Assembly: GCA_947164825.1 (NCBI GenBank)
Contig: CAMUYE010000006.1
Coordinates: 1-51,645, forward strand
Length of the DNA stretch: 51,645 nt
Reading direction: 5' to 3'
Source of the DNA: an uncultured Clostridia bacterium
GTDB lineage: Bacteria; Bacillota; Clostridia; Oscillospirales; Oscillospiraceae
Of the stretch, positions 17,701 through 22,622 are shown piece after piece. The position numbers were made by a program, and so were the translations under genes. The notes under the pieces are model-generated. The model did not search any database. It had not been told where the DNA came from and was given only the letters and a program-made list of their open reading frames with translations. Positions within the stretch are counted from its first letter, which is position 1. Every line of letters begins with the position of its first letter.

Positions 17701-17970
17701 ACGCAGAGCGCCATCCGGCAGGGGAAGCGAATCCATCACATCGGCAGCACGCGCAACGTCGGAGGCCTCGGGAGTTTCCGTTCCGGAGTCCAAAACAGCG
17801 GCGGCAATGGTGATATAGCTTTGACTCAAGGTGTTCAGGGTCTGACGCACGGACCAGACCGTTCCCAGAGAAGTGCCTAAAAGAGCGATCACCAGAAAAA
17901 ACAGAGAGATCGTGAGAACCGCTCTGCCGGGCGTCCTCAGATCGGATCGCAGACCGTGCTTAAAATGCAT
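14746..17970 (-). CDS. Large FtsX-like ABC transporter permease
   Basis: A 1074-residue permease. One membrane segment lies near the N-terminus (about 19-41), then a long extracytoplasmic region to about 385. A cluster of membrane segments follows (about 388-415, 435-460, 500-525 and 570-590), a second long extracytoplasmic region (about 595-960) and terminal segments (about 965-985, 1005-1030 and 1035-1055). This duplicated layout matches FtsX/MacB-type permeases carrying two FtsX units. Together with the adjacent ATPase it should form a complete mechanotransmission-type transporter. AAGGAGG precedes the ATG. Its position behind BlaI-like and M56 genes suggests induction by cell-envelope stress. 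Confidence 0.88.
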   Translation of the reverse strand: MHFKHGLRSDLRTPGRAVLTISLFFLVIALLGTSLGTVWSVRQTLNTLSQSYITIAAAVLDSGTETPEASDVARAADVMDSLPLPDGALRWDANRWCQAWLPEASEIIDNSNVSDYGVVLVSVKEAGVFSTRNTLPASVLQVLFSVKNVAGKNLELYAEGLEPGKRYLVYGRWYVGSLGVAYCMEALEPPLEVPDPDAWEQTPGARTYEQLAERLNVRRYSVRAVFPEDPAVSFPFQQKAVQLIQGRSFTPEELTGSARVCMISERLAKLEGLELGDQLPLTLAVGNDPSRTDCYDPAQGFDLEAEFKIVGIFYTKSDWNNVLFLPPQAELDLSHAKSESLLGQYLLDNDQADRFLQATEGALPEGVRLTVYDQGYGQAAEPLRLMLRTTSLIALLCALAALCFLALNLWLFVNRQRQAGVLMDRLGAPRAAVPVYFLSAMVPLALPALGGGVWFSHWAAKAVTRQLGELLSRDPSVSSRFSDAKLTLRRTVELIETPAPMMLYLILAGALLLLSCLLCWLLAERTVPRVRQKARLRGLRTRTRTQTLRGGAAKYALLAARRGGFRTAVTLLAPLAAAILLCGLDQSRQNTELRLRDIETNTEIRGYFTDLNGSSAQVALLKLNEVLPLAELPETTHLTITQYGEQHVQIVCALDMELRSLEIYHDDTRTGEPEILNIPHYSIAGPVKLPEIPYGEFQASRLARQSATNDPLLIHTNSMSDLPQLMFRNEDIQWLEFRSDESMQCHPIYLQVQADGSVISVEDPTEATTMSLPPSSLTGHVEQTTPEKSWDAEQRKIRSLIDNSLELGLLLDAKDCVVSDALLEEWDLRLGGYFLQAVTGLWADRAGSGQITLIPYHIIGVYHGSSPRDPIFLSSELPVSVGEEASALWTFFEKVRSLNPYRNDLSLKSAVFRFRASDLEGLKQCLAELGFTEVGDASGVRKPFLLEDQVFLATKRSVEQRLWYMDRIFPVVSGLVLLLALILSVLQLLARRREIWLMHCTGTGRARAFGSLFTEQAGLCLLGLAAGLGLCRYFRLFTTQGLALSLGFGGLWLLGACVMGLCLTRRPVKSDRDE

Positions 17971-18003
17971 GACGATTCCTCCTTTTTGGGATGCCGGGTC
18001 AGG

Positions 18004-19020
18004 TCATGGGTCACGCTGCGCAATATCCGATGCCGGGAAAGCAGGATTCCATGCCCATTTATCCGGTTTGCAAGCAGGCCTTAGGGGGGATCCCATGAAG
18101 CTGGATTGCCCAGCATCAGGAGCGGGTTTTTCCACGGATTCAGGCGCGGTTCCGAAGCAGAGCAGCAGGCTCAGACTTACGAGCAGGGCGCAGGCCCAGC
18201 CGAAGGGGCTGTGGGGCCGGTGCCCGGTCACCCGCGCCACCCGGCGCTCGATCCGTCCGGCGTTGAGCCTGGCCGCGGCGGGCAGGAGCTCCGCCCGGCG
18301 CAGGGCGGCCCGGAGCAGAACCGCGGCGTACTGCTTCGGCGGGATGCCGCAGTCCAGCACCGCCTCGTCGCAGGCGTATTCCGTATCGCGGCCCAACATC
18401 AGAAAGGCGATCCAGACGAAGGGATCGAACCAGCGCAGGCAGAGGGCGGCTGCAGACAAAAGCTTCAGCAGGGGATCGAAGCGGCAGACATGGACGTATT
18501 CATGGGTCAGCACGCAGTCCAGCCCCGCCCGATCCGTCAGATCCATATCCTCGGGCAGCACGATCCGGGGCAGGAGGATGCCGCCGCAGAGGGGGGCGGC
18601 GACGGGGCCCGTCCGCACCTGGAGCGGCCGCAGCAGGGGATGGGCCGCCAGCCAATCCGAGACAGCCGGAGTCCGGGCGGGGCTGCTCTGATGCAGGCGC
18701 AGCAGACCAAGCAGATAGAAGACGCCAAGACCCAGAAGTCCGGCCGCCGTGACGGCCTGACGCAGGACAGGCCAAAGCTTACCCGCGGTCGGAACAGCGG
18801 CGGAGGCGGCAGAACCTGCCGCGGCCGCAGCCGCTTCCATCCGGGGAAGCAGACGGTAGACGCTCAGCGGGCTGGAGATCAGACCGGGGAACAGAAGGAT
18901 CCCCAGGGCTCCGGCCCAGAGCAGCACGAAAACCCGTTTGGGCATGCGCCGAAAGAGCAGAGCTCGCAGCAGCAGGATCGCCAGGACGGTACAGGCCCCG
19001 GTGAGAGAAAAGCCGTCCAT
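18004..19020 (-). CDS. BlaR1/MecR1-type M56 membrane metallopeptidase
   Basis: 338 residues. Three N-terminal membrane segments are visible (about 5-24, 30-50 and 90-108). The zinc-binding HEYVH (173-177) is followed by a downstream acidic motif TEYACDEAVLDCG (213-225), as in M56 peptidases, and a late hydrophobic segment at about 273-292. BlaR1 and MecR1 proteins cleave or trigger loss of BlaI-type repressors. This one lacks the C-terminal penicillin-binding sensor domain, ending about 45 residues after its last membrane segment, so beta-lactam sensing is unlikely. The stimulus might come from the neighbouring permease. It starts 1 bp after the repressor stop codon, indicating co-translation. 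Confidence 0.88.
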   Translation of the reverse strand: MDGFSLTGACTVLAILLLRALLFRRMPKRVFVLLWAGALGILLFPGLISSPLSVYRLLPRMEAAAAAAGSAASAAVPTAGKLWPVLRQAVTAAGLLGLGVFYLLGLLRLHQSSPARTPAVSDWLAAHPLLRPLQVRTGPVAAPLCGGILLPRIVLPEDMDLTDRAGLDCVLTHEYVHVCRFDPLLKLLSAAALCLRWFDPFVWIAFLMLGRDTEYACDEAVLDCGIPPKQYAAVLLRAALRRAELLPAAARLNAGRIERRVARVTGHRPHSPFGWACALLVSLSLLLCFGTAPESVEKPAPDAGQSSFMGSPLRPACKPDKWAWNPAFPASDIAQRDP

Positions 19021-19021
19021 C

Positions 19022-19405
19022 TCAGTTCTCCTCCGATTCCAGTTCCTCCAGCCGCTGCCGCAGGCGCTCCAGCTCCGGCTTCGAAAGCCTGCCGCTGCCC
19101 ACCAGGGCGGAGAACAGCAGATCCACGGAGCCGTTGAAGACCCGGTCCAGCAGCTTTTCGGTCTCAGCCTGCCGGATGCTGTCCCAGCTCACCAGAGGCC
19201 GGCAGAGGAAGCCGGGCTCCCGGCGTTCTATGGCCCCCTTGCGGATGCAGCGCTTGATCAGCGTGTAGGTCGCGTTGACGTTCCAGCCATTTGCCCGCTC
19301 CATCGCCTCCGCCACTTGCCGGGCGGAGGTTTCGCCTTCACGCCAGAGCAGCTCCATGATTTTTCTTTCGCTGTCGGAAAGCATGACAGTTTCTTGCTGT
19401 TTCAT
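19022..19405 (-). CDS. BlaI/MecI/CopY-family repressor
   Basis: A 127-residue winged-helix repressor. LSDSERKIMELLWREGETSARQVAEAM is the family N-terminus. NVNATYTLIKRCIRKGAIERRE is the recognition helix and wing, and a C-terminal helical dimerisation tail ends LRQRLEELESEEN. Repressors of this family bind TACAnnTGTA-like sites as dimers and are released when a partner M56 peptidase is activated. The ATG at 19405 is preceded by TGGAGG, 8 bases away; an in-frame ATG at 19420 overlaps that site. It is the first gene of the operon and very likely autoregulated through the two operators at 19423-19456. Confidence 0.93.
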   Translation of the reverse strand: MKQQETVMLSDSERKIMELLWREGETSARQVAEAMERANGWNVNATYTLIKRCIRKGAIERREPGFLCRPLVSWDSIRQAETEKLLDRVFNGSVDLLFSALVGSGRLSKPELERLRQRLEELESEEN

Positions 19406-19422
19406 TTCAGCCGCCTCCATAA

Positions 19423-19471
19423 GACAGTTGTATTATAATGTCATAATACAGCTGTCTTATATATTTGTCAA
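19423..19471 (-). promoter_or_regulatory. BlaI-type double operator and promoter
   Basis: On the minus strand, a perfect TTGACA (19466-19471) and TATTAT (19443-19448) are 17 bp apart. Two dyads in the TACAnnTGTA pattern overlap this promoter. TACAGCTGTC (19447-19456) lies over the spacer and -10 region, and GACAGTTGTA (19423-19432) lies over the start region. Together they form a larger inverted repeat centred near 19439, with a centre-to-centre distance of 24 bp. Confidence 0.88.
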
Positions 19472-19556
19472 GCAAAAAAACGATAAAAAACCGCGCTCTC
19501 CTGATCGGGAGCGCAGTTCTGATGGAAAGAGGGATTGGAACAAGGGACGACTGCCG

Positions 19557-20129
19557 CTATGTCTGCCCCGGGGCCGCGCTGTGCATCCGGACTTTTTCCA
19601 ATGCGCGTGCAAGCTCTACGCCGAGGATGGACGCAGCCGCGGCTTTCAGCAGGTCGAATCCGAGAAAGGGCACCACACAGACGGACAGGGAAGCGGCAAA
19701 TGTGTTCCCAGTCACCAGCGCGAATTGCGCCGTTCCGCAGAGATAGCAGACGCACGCGGCCAGGACACAGCCCGTCAGGGCCAAAGCGTAGGTCTTAAAG
19801 CGCCCGCGGATCCGCGGGAACCGGAACAGGCGGATCACCGGCACCATGAGCAGATAGGACCAGATATAGCCCCCTGTGGGCCCCGGGATCGCCGTCAGTC
19901 CCGTGTTGCCCCCGGAAAAGATGGGCAGGAACAGCCCCAAAAGCAGATAGACCAGCACCGCGCCCTGCGCGGTGACCCAATCCAGGGTCACGGAGCAGAG
20001 CATCACGGCGAAGATCTGCAGCGCGAAGGGCACCGGCCCGCCCACGGGCAGGGCAATCGGGGAGAGGAGACAGAGGATCGCGGCAAAGACCGCGCAGGTC
20101 GTCAGGCGCAGTATTTTTTCATGGGTCAT
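19557..20129 (-). CDS. bioY: Biotin ECF transporter S component
   Basis: A 190-residue membrane protein with about six hydrophobic segments and the BioY signatures PVPFALQIFAVML, LVYLLLGLFLPIFSGG and GPTGGYIWSY. BioY binds biotin and needs the EcfA1-EcfA2-EcfT module for active uptake; that module is encoded at 4.5-7.1 kb. The ATG at 20129 is preceded by a GGGGGAAG site; a longer frame to 20192 would run through the promoter. The gene stands alone, divergent from the small gene at 20295, with a BirA-like operator over its promoter. This suggests derepression when biotin is scarce. Confidence 0.95.
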   Translation of the reverse strand: MTHEKILRLTTCAVFAAILCLLSPIALPVGGPVPFALQIFAVMLCSVTLDWVTAQGAVLVYLLLGLFLPIFSGGNTGLTAIPGPTGGYIWSYLLMVPVIRLFRFPRIRGRFKTYALALTGCVLAACVCYLCGTAQFALVTGNTFAASLSVCVVPFLGFDLLKAAAASILGVELARALEKVRMHSAAPGQT

Positions 20130-20163
20130 AAAGGGCTTCCCCCTTTCGGTTTTTCCGGATCCT

Positions 20164-20217
20164 ATCGTACATCGCAAAACACGAAATGTCAACCATCAGA
20201 AAAGAAAAAAGTTGACA
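20164..20217 (-). promoter_or_regulatory. bioY promoter with BirA-like operator
   Basis: On the minus strand, TTGACA (20187-20192) and TACGAT (20164-20169) are 17 bp apart. TGTCAACC (20187-20194) and AGTTGACA (20210-20217) form an inverted repeat with a 15-bp gap, the layout of the Firmicute biotin operator bound by BirA. Its left half covers the -35 hexamer. Confidence 0.75.
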
Positions 20218-20246
20218 ATCCGAAAAACAAAGGCAAACATCCTGCC

Positions 20247-20275
20247 TTGACAATCGAACAAATGTTTGATATAAT
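20247..20275 (+). promoter_or_regulatory. Consensus promoter with LexA (SOS) box in the spacer
   Basis: A perfect TTGACA (20247-20252) and TATAAT (20270-20275) are separated by 17 bp. The spacer contains CGAACAAATGTTTG (20255-20268), matching the Gram-positive LexA/DinR box pattern CGAACnnnnGTTyG. A repressor bound there would block RNA polymerase directly. Confidence 0.75.
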
Positions 20276-20294
20276 GCAGATAGGGGGTGAGCGC

Positions 20295-20564
20295 ATGGAA
20301 TTCAGCACCAACGTGGATATGATCTCCGTCTGCAATGCGGATGGGAGCCTGCTGCCCCTTCGCTTCCGCTTTGAGGATCACGACCGCTGTGTCCGCAGGG
20401 TCCAGGTGCTGGAGATCCTGGCCTGCCGCGAGATCAAATACGTAACCGTGGAGGCCTACGAGTATACCTGCCGGGCCCGGACGGAAGAGCGGGAGGAGCT
20501 GATGCGGGTCCGTTACGCCGTCCGCTCCCATCGCTGGAGCCTGTTTCAAGGCGAACAGAGCTGA
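20295..20564 (+). CDS. Small conserved-looking protein behind an SOS-type promoter
   Basis: 89 residues, soluble, charged and predicted mainly beta: MISVCNADGSLLPLRFRFED, CVRRVQVLEILACREIKYV, LMRVRYAVRSHRWSLF. I do not recognise a characterised family. It resembles small proteins of about 90 residues encoded near Y-family DNA polymerase genes in some clostridia, which would suit the LexA-box promoter, but no polymerase gene is adjacent and this is inference. AGGGGG lies at 20282-20287. It is followed by the inverted repeat at 20587. Confidence 0.75.
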   Translation: MEFSTNVDMISVCNADGSLLPLRFRFEDHDRCVRRVQVLEILACREIKYVTVEAYEYTCRARTEEREELMRVRYAVRSHRWSLFQGEQS

Positions 20565-20586
20565 ATCGAGATTAGGGAAAACATCC

Positions 20587-20677
20587 AAAAAGCAGCCCGG
20601 TTTTTTGTGCGTTTCATCGAAAGAAACTGCTTATGCGTTTCATCGAAAGAAATTCCGTTGAAAACCGGGCTGCTTTT
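20587..20677 (+). promoter_or_regulatory. Long inverted repeat enclosing a 19-bp direct repeat upstream of ssnA
   Basis: The arms AAAAGCAGCCCGGTTTT and AAAACCGGGCTGCTTTT (20588-20604 and 20661-20677) are perfect over 17 bp. The 56-bp interior holds two identical copies of TGCGTTTCATCGAAAGAAA (20608-20626 and 20634-20652) with a 26-bp period. The repeats lie just upstream of the ssnA -35, where an activator would bind. The outer arms could also terminate transcription of the preceding gene. Confidence 0.8.
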
Positions 20678-20686
20678 CGGTATAAT
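20658..20686 (+). promoter_or_regulatory. ssnA promoter
   Basis: TTGAAA (20658-20663) and TATAAT (20681-20686) are 17 bp apart and overlap the right arm of the inverted repeat. Confidence 0.75.
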
Positions 20687-20687
20687 A

Positions 20688-20715
20688 AATCAAAATATTG
20701 TAATCAAAATATTGT
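20688..20715 (+). repeat. Tandem 14-bp repeat in the ssnA leader
   Basis: AATCAAAATATTGT is present twice head to tail (20688-20701 and 20702-20715). It covers the expected transcription start and could be an operator or slippage product. Confidence 0.8.
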
Positions 20716-20746
20716 ATTGGAAGAATCGAAAAGGGAGGAGCTGACC

Positions 20747-22111
20747 ATGTACCTTCTCGCCAACGGCAGACTGATCACCCGCGACCCCGCACGGGGCTAT
20801 ATCAAGGACGGCGGCGTCGCCATCGAGGGAAGACATATCCTGGACGTCGGGACCACCGCAGAGCTGCGGGACAAATACCCCGGGGCGGAGTTTGTGGACG
20901 CCCGGGGCGGCGTCATCATGCCCGCCTTCATCAACGCCCACACCCATATCTACTCCGCCCTGGCCCGGGGCCTGTCCATCAAGGGCAACAATCCCACCAA
21001 CTTCTACGAGGTCCTGGACGGGACCTGGTGGGCCATCGACCGGAAGCTGAGCCTGGCGGGGACCCGGGCCTCCGCCGACGCGCTGATGATCGACTGCATC
21101 AAGCAGGGCGTCACCACGATCTTCGACCACCACGCCTCCTTCGGCGAGATCCCCGGCAGCCTCCACACCATTGCAGAGTCCGCCAAGCGCTTCGGCCTCC
21201 GGGCCTGCCTCTGCTACGAGGTCTCGGACCGGGACGGGGAGGAGAAGGCCCTCCAGGCCGTCCGGGAGAACGCCGATTTTATCAGCGAATGCGAGCGGGA
21301 GAACAACCCCATGCTGGCGGCCATGTTCGGCGGCCACGCCCTGTTTACGATCTCTGACAAGACCTTCGACCGCATGGCAGCAGCCAACAACGGCCGCACC
21401 GGCTACCACATCCACGTGTCCGAGGGCATGAACGACGTGTATGACAGCCTGCAAAACTATGGCCGCCGCCCGGTCCAGCGCCTGCACGACCACGGCATCC
21501 TGGGGCCCAAGACCATCCTGGGCCACTGCATCCACGTGAACTCCGCCGAGATCGAGCTCATTCAAAGCACCGGCACCATGGTAGTCAACAACCCCGAGTC
21601 CAACATGGGCAACGCCGTGGGCACCTGCCCGGTCCTCCAGCTCCATAAAAACGGCATCCTCCTGGGCCTGGGCACCGACGCCTACACCAACGACATGCTG
21701 GAATCCGCCAAGGCGGCCCTCTGCGCCCAGCGGCAGAACGCCTGCCTGCCCAACGTGGGCTGGCAGGAGGTCACGGACATGCTCTTCCGCAACAACGCGA
21801 AAATCGGCGCCCGGTATTTCCCGGACGAGCTGGGCGTTTTGAAGCCCGGGGCCGCCGCGGACGTCATCGTCATGGACTACAAGCCCTTCACCCCCTTCTC
21901 CGACGCCAACATTGACGGCCACATCCTCTTCGGCATGACGGGCCGTCAGTGCCGCACGACCATTGCGGCGGGCAAGGTCCTGATGAAGGACGGAGCGCTC
22001 GTCGGCATCGACGAGGAAGCGGAAAACGCCCACATTCTGGAGGCCGCCAAAACGCTCTGGGGGGATTTGAACCACTGCGCCTATGATGAGAAAGGAGAAA
22101 TCAGATTATGA
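20747..22111 (+). CDS. ssnA: Putative aminohydrolase SsnA
   Basis: A 454-residue amidohydrolase-superfamily enzyme. The metal site residues are visible in NAHTHIYSALARG, YHIHVSEG, LGHCIHVN and LGLGTDAYTND, and a composite C-terminal beta-domain (DVIVMDYKPFTPF) is present. Overall sequence and length fit SsnA (chlorohydrolase/cytosine-deaminase-like). That protein is genetically linked to selenium-dependent molybdenum hydroxylases and, in recent work, to anaerobic purine breakdown by gut bacteria; its exact substrate is not settled. GGGAGGAG lies at 20733-20740. It overlaps the next gene by 4 bp (ATGA) and lies upstream of ygfK, a conserved partner. Confidence 0.92.
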   Translation: MYLLANGRLITRDPARGYIKDGGVAIEGRHILDVGTTAELRDKYPGAEFVDARGGVIMPAFINAHTHIYSALARGLSIKGNNPTNFYEVLDGTWWAIDRKLSLAGTRASADALMIDCIKQGVTTIFDHHASFGEIPGSLHTIAESAKRFGLRACLCYEVSDRDGEEKALQAVRENADFISECERENNPMLAAMFGGHALFTISDKTFDRMAAANNGRTGYHIHVSEGMNDVYDSLQNYGRRPVQRLHDHGILGPKTILGHCIHVNSAEIELIQSTGTMVVNNPESNMGNAVGTCPVLQLHKNGILLGLGTDAYTNDMLESAKAALCAQRQNACLPNVGWQEVTDMLFRNNAKIGARYFPDELGVLKPGAAADVIVMDYKPFTPFSDANIDGHILFGMTGRQCRTTIAAGKVLMKDGALVGIDEEAENAHILEAAKTLWGDLNHCAYDEKGEIRL

Positions 22112-22572
22112 CAGAATACGCAATCCGGCAGATGGAGAAGAAATCAAACAGGGGCAAGCTGATCACCCTGATTCTGCTGCTTTACTGTCTGGCGGTGACC
22201 CTGCTCTATTTCCTTTGCGAGGGAAAAGAGGGTATGGGATGGCTGATCTGGCTGGCGCCCTTTACCATTGCCAGCGTTCCTATCAGCTATTATCTGAATC
22301 CCGCCTTTGTGTTTATCCCGCTGGCGGTGCTGGCCATGAGCGGCTGGCTGCTTCTGCATAAAAAAATCCTGTTCGGCCGTGAGATCATCATCGGCTGCAT
22401 GATCGTCTACCTGGCCGGCAGTCTGTTCTTCACGCCGTTTTATCTGCTGCTGGCCTCCGCCTCCTGGCAGGCCGAGATTGTGAAATCGGTGTTCGGTCTC
22501 AGCATTTGCGGCATCATCTATCCCATTCTCGTCCTGATCTTCCTCCACTGGTGGAACCCCCGGAACAAATAG
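22108..22572 (+). CDS. Membrane protein between ssnA and ygfK
   Basis: 154 residues. A short cytoplasmic N-terminus precedes about five hydrophobic segments (about 18-37, 44-60, 65-88, 92-115 and 124-147), ending in WWNPRNK. No family is recognised. It is translationally coupled to ssnA (ATGA overlap) and 50 bp before ygfK, so it should be co-expressed with both. It is not a member of the described E. coli ygfK-ssnA cluster. A role in transport of the pathway substrate is possible but unsupported by any motif. Confidence 0.8.
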   Translation: MTEYAIRQMEKKSNRGKLITLILLLYCLAVTLLYFLCEGKEGMGWLIWLAPFTIASVPISYYLNPAFVFIPLAVLAMSGWLLLHKKILFGREIIIGCMIVYLAGSLFFTPFYLLLASASWQAEIVKSVFGLSICGIIYPILVLIFLHWWNPRNK

Positions 22573-22622
22573 AACCCGATCCCCCGCAGCCGGATGAAAA
22601 CGATTGAAACGGAGGAATAACC

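Noticed and set aside
14029-19405. Beta-lactam resistance operon (BlaI/BlaR1)
   Set aside because: There is no beta-lactamase gene and the M56 protein lacks the penicillin-binding sensor domain.
19275-20294. Plus-strand frame continuous with the small gene at 20295
   Set aside because: It runs antisense through bioY and its promoter; the promoter, LexA box and RBS place the start at 20295.
20633-20746. N-terminal extension of SsnA
   Set aside because: It would include the promoter and repeats; the ATG at 20747 has a strong RBS and matches the family start.
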